NCBI GenBank assembly: GCA_030512295.1
Contig: JAULSR010000003.1
Location: forward strand, 1,054,001-1,118,000
DNA: 64,000 nucleotides
Source: Bombardia bombarda
Taxonomy: Eukaryota; Ascomycota; Sordariomycetes; Sordariales; Lasiosphaeriaceae
Reading direction: 5' to 3'
Position numbers and translations under genes: made by a program. Under the pieces are notes generated by a model that did no database searches, was not told the DNA's origin, and saw only the letters and a list, made by a program, of their open reading frames with translations. Within the stretch, counting starts at the first letter, position 1. Each line of letters begins with the position of its first letter. Of this stretch, positions 10,871 through 22,128 are shown in pieces.

Positions 10871-12538
10871 TCGAGCTCTGTAGTCCTGCCGAGCTGTGCC
10901 CGTGGTAGTACTAGTTCTAAAAGCGAAATATAAAAAATGGGGTGAATCTACATTGATCGTGGTAGTGGCAGTTCGTAGTTGGTGTACGGACGGCGAACGT
11001 GGGTTGTCAATGAATGACATCCACGCGACGCCGGGACGGCATCCTTTTTTGAAAGGGGCCATTGTTGGAGGAAGATAAGACATAGGCATGTACGTACCCA
11101 GGAATGTGTCCAACAGCACGTGCCAGGCGCGCCATCTTAGTCGCCCGCGCTATGGCAGCCATAGCTCAGCTCTTTACCCAATGTACCACCCTTGACACCA
11201 ATCCATACGCAGCGACACTAGAGTGTACGCCTGGCTCATTAGCAGACTGCCCAGTCGGGAACGTTTAGAGCCTGGGGAGGAAAGTAGGTGCCGTACCTAC
11301 CTGCACAAAGTAGTAGTTTGTCAGTAAGGAGCCATCGATGTACCGTGTGCGATGCGACTTTTGAGAAGAAAGGAGCCTGCCATGTCCCTCTCGTCAGCAA
11401 ATGCCCTTCAATTCAATCCCAACGAGCATCGTATAACACCCATTGTACTAAGATATTTCTTCATTGACAGGATGGGCCACCCTATGTGTCTTAAGGTACT
11501 CTACAAATCACAATTACAAACCTGGCTATTACTTTTCACCTACGAGAATTTGCGCTGGCTTGATGTCTGGGTAGGTGAAATATCAACTAGAGTGAGCCAA
11601 AAGTAACATGGTCTAGGCGGACGCCAAGTGTGGGTCTTGTTGTCGTAGGTGACTTCCCTGTTTGCCCAAATGTCTGCCCTCATGTTTGACCAATGACTTA
11701 CAGCTCCCCAAGGTCCAAGATACTCAAGTGCCTACTTATATTATCTGAGCCTAGTTCTAGGTAGGTAGGTACGTTCTCGCATTTGAGTCCTTGACAGGCA
11801 AGAAGCCGGCAAGTTCAGCTCGCACAACTAGCACAGTCTTTTGATCTTGCCTATGCTGCCAATTCCAACATCCAACTTTGAGATGCCGTATCCTCATTCA
11901 TCAGCAGCGCTCTTCACACAGGGCAGCAGGGAGGCGACAGGCAGCGGAAATTCAAAAGCCAGGATGTACGTATGGATGGTCGTCCTGATCAGGCAGTCAA
12001 TTAATTTGCCGCAGGCGACAGGCCATGGCGAACTTCATTCGTATGCAAGACGCAAAGCCAGACAAGCATCATGGTGGCAGAGACGGCATCGCCAAGCAGG
12101 TTGAGATACAACTACCACCTCTACGTGCCGGTTCGCACCCGGTCAAATCTCCCCCAGGGGTCGGAGAGCTGCCTGGGCAAGGGCTGCACCACCGGCTAAT
12201 TCCAACGGGCAAGAAAGGTGTTGGTGATCCCAACGCAGTTGCCGAGGATGGTAAGCCCGAGTCGGGAGCACGGTTTCGTCATTTAATCCTTGACTGGTGG
12301 TTACAAAGCTGTGGTTGCACGGCAGGTCGTTACGACAGGCAGCCAACAAATCCCGGTTCACCTCACACCCCAAAACGTAGGTATCCATTATTGCTTACAA
12401 CCAATAGCACACACTATTTCAAATCACACAGCGCCCGGATACTTGTTACAATATATACAAATACATGTAACAACGTCGTCCGTGAGTTGTTTCCCTTTCC
12501 CATCTGTCAACTAGCTTCCCCGCATCTACCTGCCAAAA
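10871..12538. other. Intergenic, no gene seen
   Basis: The stretch lies between the retroelement remnant and the P450 locus. GGTAGGTAGGTAC-type motifs occur at 11759-11772. Open frames such as 12025-12651 overlap the P450 start in another frame and have no recognisable domain. The last 100 bases are pyrimidine-rich and probably hold the P450 leader. Confidence 0.45.
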
Positions 12539-14429
12539 ATGTCGACGACTGTGATTTTGATCGCAACCACCGCTGCAGCATGGCTGCTAACCACCATTTG
12601 GAGACGGGCCATCTCTGCGCCCAAGGTCGATGTTCCGTATCTTGCGTTTGAAGGGGACAATTCCGCTGGAAGGTATATTGCGGAAGGTGCAAGTCTTCTT
12701 GCTCAAGGTTATGCCAAAGTATGTCTCTGCTTTTAGTCCTGCCCGTTGTTCATGAACTTCATTCATTGACCATTCTCATCTGACTTTGGCCCATCTCCAC
12801 TAGTACACAAAAAAGGGGGAACCATTCGCCATCCGCGACTCGGCAGACCCGAAGCGCCCCATGGTCATTTTACCCTTGCGCTATCTCGACGAAGTGAAGA
12901 GCACACCGCAGAGCAAGCTGAGCTTTCCACTCTTTATGGAAAAGGTACTTCAAAGTCAATGTCTGCCACCTGAATCTATGGTAAAGATGCTGATAACGAG
13001 GTGCGCTAGGCTTCGCTCATCAAAGACATCTGTGGTCCCGAGATGACAGAAGAGGCACAGCATATCGCCAGGATAGATATGAACAAAGCCCTCAGTTCGT
13101 TGCCAACTGCACAAGACCCCAGCCGACCTCTACTGACGGATTATGTTAGACAAGCTCATTCAGCCAATGGAAGAGGTGGTCGCAAAGGCATATGAGAAGG
13201 AAATGCCACCGTGTCCAGGTACAGCTTCTACGCATGTTTTCAGCAACATATCTTACCTCTAAATACCTGGCGAGCAAACTGACGACATGTACAGACTGGA
13301 CATCAATCAACCCATACCATCTCATCGCGCAGAGTTTCGCCCGAATCGCAACACGTGTGTTGGTCGGACCTGAGCTGTGTGAAGGCAGATGGCTCACCCT
13401 CTCTCGGGATTACACCAACTCACTCACCAAAGCACCGGGGATTGTCCAAAACAGATAACCCCCGTAGCTGCGGTGGGTGGCCAAGTATGTCGAGCCGTCC
13501 GTCCTCGCCGTGCTGAAGTATCGGCGTGAGGCTGCCGAGATCCTTCGACCAGTGCTAGAGGCTCGAATGGCGGAGCTCGATAACAGAGTGACAAGCACCA
13601 GCAGCGGTAAAGGAAGACGAGTTTCGGGTGAGCACGAGGATGCGATACAGTGGCTACTAGAGGAATTTCGGGCGCGCGGAAAGAAGCTGACGCCCGACAC
13701 CCTTGCCCAAAGTATTTTTGTCATTATGACGGCCGCCATCGACAGCACTTCGTCGACAGCACTGTGGATGCTGTTTGACTTGCTGGACCACCCCGACTCT
13801 CTCGCTGAGATCAGAGAGGAGATTGCGCGAGTAAAAGGGGGCGACAGGACGTTTGTATGGACGCGACAGGCTCTTGGGGAGCTGCGGGTGCTGGACAGTT
13901 TGATGAGGGAGAGCCTCCGGGTCCATTCCATTACGCAAAGTACGCTACGAAGTCAACCAAACCGAAACGCAAACCCGGCACTTTTCTTTCCTGCTAACAT
14001 TGGCGAAATTGAATAGTAACCGTTGAGCGCATGGCTGCCCAGCCTTTTACGTTCAAAGACGGCCTGCACATACCCAAATACTCGCAGCTGGCATTCCCTC
14101 GGTTTCCCCACGGACTCGATCCAGACGTGGTGCACCCAGACCCACAGACATTCGACTACAAACGCCACCTGAAGAAGCGCACAGGCGATGACGCGACCAA
14201 GTTCCACTTTGCATCCGCCTCGGAGGATACGCTGGCGTGGGGTGTGGGCGTGCACGCCTGTTCCGGACGCTTCCTCGCCCAGGAGGCGCTGAAGCTCATC
14301 TTTGTGCAGCTTTTGTCGCGCTACGAGATCAAGTATGACAAGCAGCCGGCACCGGATAAGATGATGGGGTTCTTCTGTGCGCCTGATATGTCTGCGACTA
14401 TCTTTGTGAAGGAGGCGGCTTGGGTCTGA
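12539..14429 (+). pseudogene. Cytochrome P450, broken by two nonsense codons
   Basis: Six exons (12539..12718, 12804..12944, 13010..13094, 13150..13218, 13295..13939, 14017..14429) join in frame to about 510 codons. An N-terminal membrane anchor (residues 4-20) is followed by DVPYLAFEGDN, SINPYHLIAQSFARIATRVLVGPELC, an I-helix AAIDSTSST, ESLR (ExxR, residues 364-367) and the haem loop WGVGVHACSGR with Cys455. It resembles fungal P450s of the ent-kaurene-oxidase-like type that oxidise terpenoid or other secondary metabolites at the ER. Exon 5 contains TAA at 13456 and TAG at 13465 (codons 213 and 216), in the stretch where relatives have a W-P-P-W-L-R-like sequence, so both are plausibly Trp codons mutated by G to A. 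Any product would stop before the oxygen- and haem-binding parts. No normal-sized intron removes the stops. Confidence 0.82.
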
Positions 14430-15044
14430 GCTTGGGGGGTGGTTGGTTGGAGTCTTACAGACGGCGTGTATTGTCAAGTTTCCTTTTCAAAAAAGCAACG
14501 GTTTGATAGACAAGGGTGGGTATCTTCTACGGGGTACTAGAACTAGTACTGTCGAACTCCTTAAGAGCTGATTATCTCTTACCAAAACCAGTCATAAACC
14601 AGACAAGTTCCAGACCAAGTTCTCGGACTCATACAACACAAACACCCAGGTTGGGTGTAGATATGTCAGCATGCCAATATCATGTACGTGCTTGGCGTTT
14701 TGCTGGTCTCAAAATAGGGCAAACAAGACATGATTCGCCAGTGATTCAAAGACGTGGTCTTGTGGCTTGTTTGGGTAGCATTTTGCGGCGGCAATAACTG
14801 ACTGGGAGCGCCTAACAACTCGACTGCCCAACAACACGACTGCCTTATGTCCAAGTATAGTCTAGTCCACGAAGTACTGTGCAGCTAGCTACCTTACATA
14901 ATAATGTACCCCTCAATCCAACCAGATAGCATGCAACGCGGCTCTCGATCCTATAACTTGCTCACCTTCCCTCTGCCATTTCCAACCAAATCCAACCCTC
15001 TCCTCTGTATCCCAAGCGTACTCAATATTACTAAGCAAACAATC
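14430..15044. other. Intergenic between P450 and O-methyltransferase
   Basis: These 615 bases hold the end of the P450 transcript and the promoter of the methyltransferase. No open frame here has a recognisable product. An in-frame ATG at 14904 lies upstream of the chosen methyltransferase start. Confidence 0.45.
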
Positions 15045-16438
15045 ATGGACGGGGCTCTGCAGCAACTTCAGACCTTGGCTGCACAGGCGACTGAGGCTGA
15101 GCGCGGCAAGATCCTCGAGTCTCTGCGCGTTTTACACCGGAGCATCGAGACCCCGCAAAACGCCCTTGAGAGGCTCGCCAACGATGTGAGTGAACACCAG
15201 ACCCGTTTATAACCTGGTGATCATTGTACTAAACCACCGCCTTCCAAGACTTTCGAAATCGCAGTCGCCCGTATAGGCGAGGACCTCGAGATCTTCCAGG
15301 CTCTCGCAGAGAGCAAGCAGCCCCTAAGCGCAGCGCAGCTAGCAGCCAAGAAGGGCGCGTCCCCAGTCCTACTGGGTGAGCTCACTCACCCTTTCACCCT
15401 CTCACCCTCTCACCCCTCCCACCCTCTCACCCCTCCCACCCTCCACCACCATCACCATCACCAACACCACCATCACCAACACCACCTAACCAACCAACCC
15501 AACCAGGCCGCATCCTCCGCTACCTCGCCTCCGTCTCCATGATCGCCGAGACCGGCCCCGACGCATACGCGGCCAACAACCTCACGCGCAACCTCGCCCA
15601 GCCCGGCTGGCGCGGCGGCGTCTACCACCTCTTCGACAACGTCGGCCCCGCCACCAGCGCCCTCCCCGACTTTTTAGCGTCGACAAACTACCAGGACGTG
15701 ACCGACAACACCAACACGGCCTTCAACCGCGCCTTCGCCACCGACCTCGCGCCCTTCAAGTGGTTCATGACCCAGCCCGAGCGCTTCGCCAACTTCCAGC
15801 AGGCCATGGTCGTGCACAAGTCCTCGCCCAAACTGCCCTGGTTCTCTGTCTTTCCGTTTGAAAAGGAGCTGCTCGCTGCTATCGGTAGTGGTAGTGGTAG
15901 TGGTAGTGGTAGTGGCTCGTCACCCGACGTACCGGTCCTCGTCGACGTCGGCGGCGGGCTCGGCCACCAGGCGCAGCAGCTCGTGGGCGCATTCCCCGAG
16001 CAGCTGCGCGGCAAGGTCGTGCTGCAGGACCTGCCCGAGACGGTGGCGATGCTGCCGCCGCAGTTTGCGGATGCGGGCATCAGGGCGGAGGAGCACAGCT
16101 TCTTTGAGCCGCAGACGGTCAGAGGGGCGCGGTTTTACTACCTGCGGAATGTGCTGCACGACTGGGCGGACGACAAGTGCGTCGAGATTCTAAGACACCT
16201 GAGGGATGCGCTGGGGCCGGGGTCGAGTATTCTGGTTGACGAGATGGTGTTGCCGAACGAGGGGGCGAGTTGGGAGACGACCATGTATGACTTGGTCATG
16301 ATGGTGTCGCTGGCGGCGAGGGAGAGGACGGTGGCGGAGTGGGAAAAGCTGGTTGCGGAGGCGGGGCTGAGGGTGGTGAGTGTGACGGGGTATGTGGAGG
16401 GGAGGACGGAGTCGATTGTGAGGCTTGTGGGGAAGTGA
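15045..16438 (+). CDS. SAM-dependent O-methyltransferase
   Basis: Three exons (15045..15185, 15249..15375, 15507..16438) give 399 residues, the normal size of fungal O-methyltransferases. An N-terminal winged-helix dimerisation part (residues 1-120, with GRILRYLASVSMIAE) precedes the Rossmann fold. SAM motif I is LVDVGGGLGHQ (about 235-243), followed by VVLQDLPETV. The catalytic His lies in LHDWADDKC (His307), and SILVDEMVLPNEG follows. It should transfer a methyl group to a phenolic or enolic hydroxyl of a small metabolite. A (GlySer)n tract at about residues 216-227, coded by GGTAGT repeats, interrupts a surface loop. The 131-bp second intron is CACC/CTCACC-rich. An in-frame ATG 47 codons upstream exists, but its extension is not family-like. 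This is the only apparently undamaged enzyme of the locus. Confidence 0.9.
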
Positions 16439-16641
16439 ACAGAGGGGTTAGGTTACTGAGATGTTTGTATTGTTGGTGTACAGACGGCTTTGGGATACAA
16501 GTGCTTCATCGCATTTGGATGTAGTCTGGATATGGCAGACAGATCTTCACTCAAACTTATGATTGTTCGCTCGTTAAATGCTGCCTGCCCTTGGACTGTT
16601 GACGTGTCCCATATCCATCTAATCCAAACGTGTCAGTTGCA

Positions 16642-17060
16642 TCACTCCCCATCCCAGCAGACCTCCAACACCCCCATCGGCGACCCAGCCACCTGCACCA
16701 CCGACACAACTCTGAACCTCCCATCCGCCTTGGTTACAAGCTCCCTCCGCTCCCGCTCAGTCCGTTCCTTGCTGTTAAACATAGCCAGCATGGCAATATC
16801 TCTAGATCTGTACAGCCATTGTTAGCAGATGCATTAGCCACTGCAAATAGTTCTCATACTCTGAATATAGGGGACCAATACCAACCTCTTCTGCCTCTCC
16901 TGATACCTTCCCCCACCTCCCTCATCCCCCTCAGGCACGCACACATCCTGTATAATCACCCTCGCACCCTTCCTCAGCGCCGCTATTACACTTCTTCAGT
17001 CCCTTTATCACTCTGTCTCCATCGGGAATGGTTAAGCTATGGACCATGGGTGTGTACTTG
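16642..17060 (-). pseudogene. C-terminal relic of a second O-methyltransferase
   Basis: On the minus strand, DGDRVIKGLKK is followed, after a one-base frame change near 16985-16996, by VIAALRKGARVIIQDVCVPEG. An intron (16808..16885, acceptor CAG) then joins to RSRDIAMLAMFNSKERTE, FRVVSVVQVAGSP and VLEVCWDGE, with a stop at 16642. This is the last third of a fungal O-methyltransferase of a different subgroup from the gene at 15045. The SAM-binding core and N-terminus are not found upstream to 17640, so the copy is truncated as well as frameshifted. It lies tail to tail with the intact methyltransferase. Confidence 0.75.
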
Positions 17061-17680
17061 ATTAAGGTATCCAAGGTTGTTGATAGAGGCAAACAGACAA
17101 GTTCATCCCAGCATTCTGCACACCAAATCTGGAGTAAAAGAGAACCCGGACACGCCACTGCTGTCCAACAGACATCTAGATCGCCAGTCGAGCGACAAGA
17201 AGATCCTCCCAGTTGGCTCATATCGTCACCAATTTTCCATGCTGAACAAAAAAAGAATCAACAACAACCAAAAGCACCAGGATCCAGCCATAAACAGCAA
17301 TACTGAAGTTGTCGAGAAGTTAATGCATAGTAGCCTGACTAAGGTAGGTCAGGAGTAGGCTGGCGGAAGTCGTGCAAGCGTCATGTGCCACATTGCATTC
17401 CAATCCATCACCAGGACCTATCTCTACTACCCGCCTACGTCTCATTTCTAACCATCACTTATTGTCAAAATAGCCCATAATAGCCCATATAACAATTGAG
17501 CATTGATATAACTTGATTTATGACCATAACTGACATTCCGAGTCTCATTGCATGATCTCCCATTTATACACAAGTCGAAGACGGCCCTGTGGCAAGAAAG
17601 CACAGAGGATACATGATGTTCTACTTAAGCTAGTTAGGCCTATTATAGTAGACTGAGCTACAACATCCGCAGTATGATCA
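17061..17680. other. Intergenic between two relics
   Basis: I see no coding sequence. The missing 5' part of the minus-strand methyltransferase relic would be expected here but is absent. The region is moderately AT-rich, with short repeats such as AATAGCCCATAATAGCCCAT at about 17470-17489. Confidence 0.4.
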
Positions 17681-18393
17681 ACTACTGCAACAGAGCCTCT
17701 CCTGCAGTCATCAAGGACAAACAAGATGCTTGGAAGAAACAATCGACCTAACACAAGAGGTCGTTAAAGATTTGGATGCAGACTTTCTGGGCCATACGTG
17801 GTGATACGAAGAGGGCCTGGACATAAGATCCTCTGGCTAACACATTGTGCTACTCTACTAGGTCATGGCCTATGGGGAGGCGAGGTTAACCGAGATAACT
17901 TTCCTCTCCCAACACTTGGGAGTGTACTGGATGACTTGGCCAGGGAGATTCACTGTGGACGAGGCTTTTTCAACATCCGGGGCCTAGATCTCGGCCGATA
18001 CTATGAAGAAGATGCCTCCCTAATTTACATAGGCTTCGCGAGGCATATCGGATCTGTCTTCGGGAAGCAAGACGAAGAAGGTTATGTCTTAGGTTAGTGC
18101 TCTTGATTGCCTCATGATATCTACCTATCTCTGTTCCTCTCATGGTTTCAAATGGCACCTTTCCATCCGTTGGTCCACCTAGAGCAGATATAGTTGCTGA
18201 CTTGTACATCTACTTATAACGGCAGGACATGTCCGTGAAGCCAAGAAATCCAACACTATGCAGGAGCATCGACCCTTCCGAGACTCAAACTTGGCTCTCG
18301 TACGCTATATTCATCAACCTTCCCACTAAAACATTTGTTGACCTAATATAGACATTCCACACTGACGGCTACACCGATATCCCATGGAGTTAA
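17681..18393 (+). pseudogene. TauD/clavaminate-synthase-like oxygenase relic
   Basis: Pieces of a Fe(II)/2-oxoglutarate oxygenase-like protein appear in order: TTATEPLLQSS (17681), LTQEVVKDLDADFLG (17748), then NRDNFPLPTLG...REIHCGRGFFNIRGL...FGKQDEEGYVLG (17862-18092). Intron 18093..18225 joins to HVREAKKSNTMQEHRPFRDSNLAL, and intron 18300..18351 joins to TFHTDGYTDIPWS and TAA at 18391. HTD is part of the iron-binding motif of this family, which adds oxygen to or desaturates small molecules. The first pieces are in different frames, and the whole C-terminal half, including the second iron-binding His and the 2-oxoglutarate Arg, is missing. The gene is therefore a frameshifted and truncated copy. 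Confidence 0.75.
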
Positions 18394-18551
18394 TCAGAGA
18401 CGTTCTTGAATTAGGCGACGGATATTTCTTATGAATGTCATGACTCATTATTTCCCACATGTGCCCTCCAATGAGAATGGCCTTACCCCTCTCTATGGTC
18501 GTGTTCACATCTATTTCTTGTTACTGCTTTTCATCTCTGCGGCTCTGGCGG

Positions 18552-21359
18552 CTACTTCTGAACAGACGCGATTGTCGCTGAAGAAATCCGCCATTGCTGG
18601 TCGTAAAGCTGAGCGATAAAATAGTAGCTATGGTGAAACAGGTTCTGCTCACGGAGCGTTTGAAATAGTGGTGCTGTTTGCGAATTTTCCCATTAGCCTA
18701 AAATGTTCCTGGCTATTAAAGTCATATTAAAGCTCAATTTATGGTACTCACACAAGCTCCAAACCTGCGATGTGGTTTTCCTCAGAAACTCGGCCTGCTC
18801 TTGGTTGACCCCTGCCATCTCAATATCGTTCTTCGATGTCCAGCCGGATGCAAACGGAACACCACCCTTGTTGCAACAGTGGAAATAGGTCAAAATAATG
18901 TTGGCACTGCCGTGTAAATCCGCCAAAAGATCAGCGGCTGCATATTTCTCCTAATTTAACTCATGTACGTCAGTGTAGAGCACAGTGACTAGGTAAGCTT
19001 TAAACAGAAAAGTACGTTTGCCCTTACATGGAGACGAAGGTTCTTTGCCTTCCTGAAGTAGTACTCGGTTATCATGGCGCAATTGTGTAGGAGTAGAAAA
19101 CTCGCAAGATAGATCGTCAACCAAGATGTAGGCTTCTTGTTTCACATCAGCTTCTCCATCTGCTTTCGTATTCGAAGCTGCAAGGGCTTGAATATCAAAG
19201 TTTCTATGATGAGAGTAAGCTGTGCAGAAATAACTGGAGGCACTGGGACTTGGCCATGATCATGCCGATCTGGATCTTGTAGCTGTGGTTCAATACCAAG
19301 TGTCTCTTCTCCGCAAATTCTCTCAGGCTTCGACTGCGCGCGGGCCATGGCCCACAGGCGAAAGATATCTCGAAGAAGCTGACTCTCCTCCGGCGACTTG
19401 ATACCCAGTCTTTAGAAAGAGGTTGTTGATATCGCAGATAGATTAGATTGACATACCTGGACCTCAACAGAATACTTGCGTGCCATCTTATATGTATCCG
19501 CAAGAAGGACGTCTTCTTCTTGCACGTATGTGTTGATGGCATCATCAATCTCCTCGTCAATTCTCCTCATCAGATACCTCCCAGTCTCCGCCATATTTTC
19601 AACCCCATATGGAGCTACGGGATGATATAGCCTAGCGCCAGAAGACCTGGACAGCCATGATCTGGACATGCTGTCCCCATCCTGTGGGACTAGTCTTCGA
19701 ACACGAATAGTCCATACTACTGAACCAACGTCTTGTGTCAGCATGATGCTCTTAATATCTGACGATCCCCACTCAGTGATCTCCTTTATCTCCATGGTCT
19801 TCCATCTCTTCGTCCAGCAAAGGCCGGGGTTCGTCTTGTTAGGAACATAAAGGGTATCTGTCATTTTCTTCCGGAGACAAGGGTAGTGTAGCAGCCGTGG
19901 GCCAGTGACGCGTCGACAGGTGAGACATTCTCCTTCGGGATCATCCGGATCTCGTACGCACTGGTTATAACATTAGCCTTGTTTTCAGCGCGTTTGTTTA
20001 AGCGCATTTCGCCATCGATACTACAATGCTAACCTTGTAACTTGAATTAAAGAATAAACTTACTCGCAGTTTCTGATTGACGCATCTGATACAAGCTCCA
20101 ATTTTTCGGGTCTTGCTTGTTTCGATGCGTTCCTCAGTGGTCTTGAAAGGTCCACGGACTGTTCGCTTTTGTGGCGCATTCTTTTGGACACCTGCTTGGT
20201 TTATGCGATGCAGGGGTCGGAGGGAAGACGGCTCCGTGGTGTGTTGGTTATGGGCAGGAAAAGATATGTTCGTTGAAAGGGCGGCCGGGAAGGTGGACTC
20301 ATTCGAACCCTCACTTCCTGTTCTATTTTGGTAGACGAATGAACACGGCGTCTCCACCCCATCATTGTCACCTGAACGTCCCATGTATTGATCCAGACCA
20401 GCGTTCGGTAGTGGACCAATGAATCTTCTCCCTGGAGGATCCTGATCCGCGGTGTGGACTGTGAAGTGTGTTGACTGATGAGGAGGTAGATTGGCACGAT
20501 CACTGCCGATACCAATGTGCCCGCCCACGTCCCGAATCGTGTCTGATCCAAAGATGGCATCTTGCCAGCTATGACCTGGGATAGTAGCCTGTTGAGTGGT
20601 TTGATCAGGTGATATGTCATTTGACTGAAGGGAGGTGCCTCGGCGGCCGACGTCAAGATTTTCCGAGTCACATGGTAGGGAATTGCCAGCGAGGTTGGGA
20701 TTATTGATGAGTGCAAATGAATCATCATTTGGAAACTGAAGCAAGCTCCCGGAATCATTACTGACTGCCAAGCTTTCCGTGACATGACCGAGACCAGTGT
20801 TATCGGCTCCAAAGTCGAGCCATTCAAAGTCCAACCCTGATAGCTCCAGCGCGGCGGTAGAGGTCCGAAAGTCAACAGAGATAGGCTCATGTAGATGTGG
20901 CTCCTCGGGGTCCCCAGAGTCATTTCCGGAGTTTGTGGGGGTGAGAAAATCACTAGCTTGTCCAGAAGGCCTCGAATCACTACTGGACCCCGACGATTCT
21001 CCGGGAGTTCTCAGTTCAGATTGGGCATGGGTAGCACATAACAAACCGGTGGTGGCAGGAGCAGGGGCTACGGTGACATAAAGCGGCTCCTCCGCGGTAC
21101 CAGCACCACCATAATTGCCAATTTGCACTACCGTTCCAGTGGGGGTTATCTCGGGAAAAGGCAATACATTCTGAGATAGGCGTGGGAAAGAGACCAAAGT
21201 CTGGTATGGAATGCCGAGGATATCGGCAGCATGCTGTATAACTCTTCTTTGGTCGTCGGTATATCTCGTATCATCAGTGTTTTGCCATGAAATCGTGCCA
21301 GTTTCTGGAGGGGTAGAGACTGGTAAGGCTTGCAGATCTTCCGTCAGATGAGTCGTCAT
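18552..21359 (-). CDS. Zn2Cys6 transcription factor with a premature stop
   Basis: Five exons read downwards: 20064..21359, 19457..19960, 19028..19396, 18752..18950 and 18552..18673. They would encode about 829 residues. The binuclear zinc cluster is internal: Cys423, Cys426, Cys433, Cys444, Cys447 and Cys460 (C-x2-C-x6-C-x10-C-x2-C-x12-C), split by intron 1 and preceded by basic residues (KTRKIGACIRC). The acidic, Ser/Gly/Thr-rich N-terminal 400 residues may activate transcription. The family's conserved C-terminal part is present (SQLLRDIFRLW, ICGEETLG, WLTIYLASFLLLHNCAMITEY, SPLFQTLREQNLFHHSYYFIAQLY). An in-frame TGA at 19142-19144 (codon 685, after MEKLM) would remove the last 145 residues. 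It may be a mutated Arg codon (CGA). DNA binding could survive, so the protein may be partly functional. It may have regulated the neighbouring enzymes. Confidence 0.8.
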
Positions 21360-22128
21360 GAAGTCGAAGTCCAGATTCAGATCCCACGGGTTAATGGTGG
21401 ACTAGTTCGGATCCTTCTGTGTCAGAGTTAAGAGTTAGTTGATCGTAGGTTTTAGTGCGATATTGAAGGATTTATATATGGCCCATACAAGACGCATAAG
21501 CACACGATAAGTTAATGTGTGAAAATAACATCCGAACAACGAAAATCAAATGGAGTACGCGGGTGTGCTAATCCTGCAAACTGCTTGTGTGGGGTAGCCA
21601 GACTATCTTTTCGCACGGTGATAGCTAGGAAAGAAGAATGCAGTGGGCGATTTGCAGTAATGCGCTAGCGTGACAAGTGCGAATCTAACTGCGACTGTGT
21701 GAGATGCAAAGGATTGGAAGGAGAATGTCAGTGCGGGCGGGGTTGAAGGTGTTGGGAGGAATGGGACGCTTCGTGTGGAGTGTCGGGGGTGACGGCTATC
21801 CCTTCGGTGTCATTGTAAGAATGGCCCGTGCTCGCCAACCACCAACCACCTCATCGTAACTGAATCATCTGGAGTGACAGATTGACAGGTATCGGTAAGT
21901 ACAGTGAAATTGACCATTTTAACTACCGGTATTACCAGAATACATGGTAATCATGGTTCTTTTGAATGAATTACCTGGATATTCAAGAAAACCACTTATT
22001 TTAATTTCACGATACCGTACCTACCTACGTGAACGTCAGCACGAAAATGGGTAAATCACTGGAGAAACAGATCCACTACTCGGTACAAAAGATTATTCGT
22101 GAAGGACTACTAAAACTACCTGTAGCAC
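21360..22128. other. Intergenic, regulator promoter side
   Basis: The 770 bases between the regulator start and the Nudix stop contain no supported gene. They hold the upstream region of the regulator and the 3' region of the Nudix gene. Confidence 0.4.

Noticed and set aside
12025..12651. 208-codon plus-strand frame upstream of the P450
   Set aside because: Overlaps the P450 start in another frame and resembles no protein.
13444..13467. A 24-nt intron (GTCCAA...GTAG) that would remove both P450 stops in frame
   Set aside because: Far below known fungal intron lengths and without a branch site.
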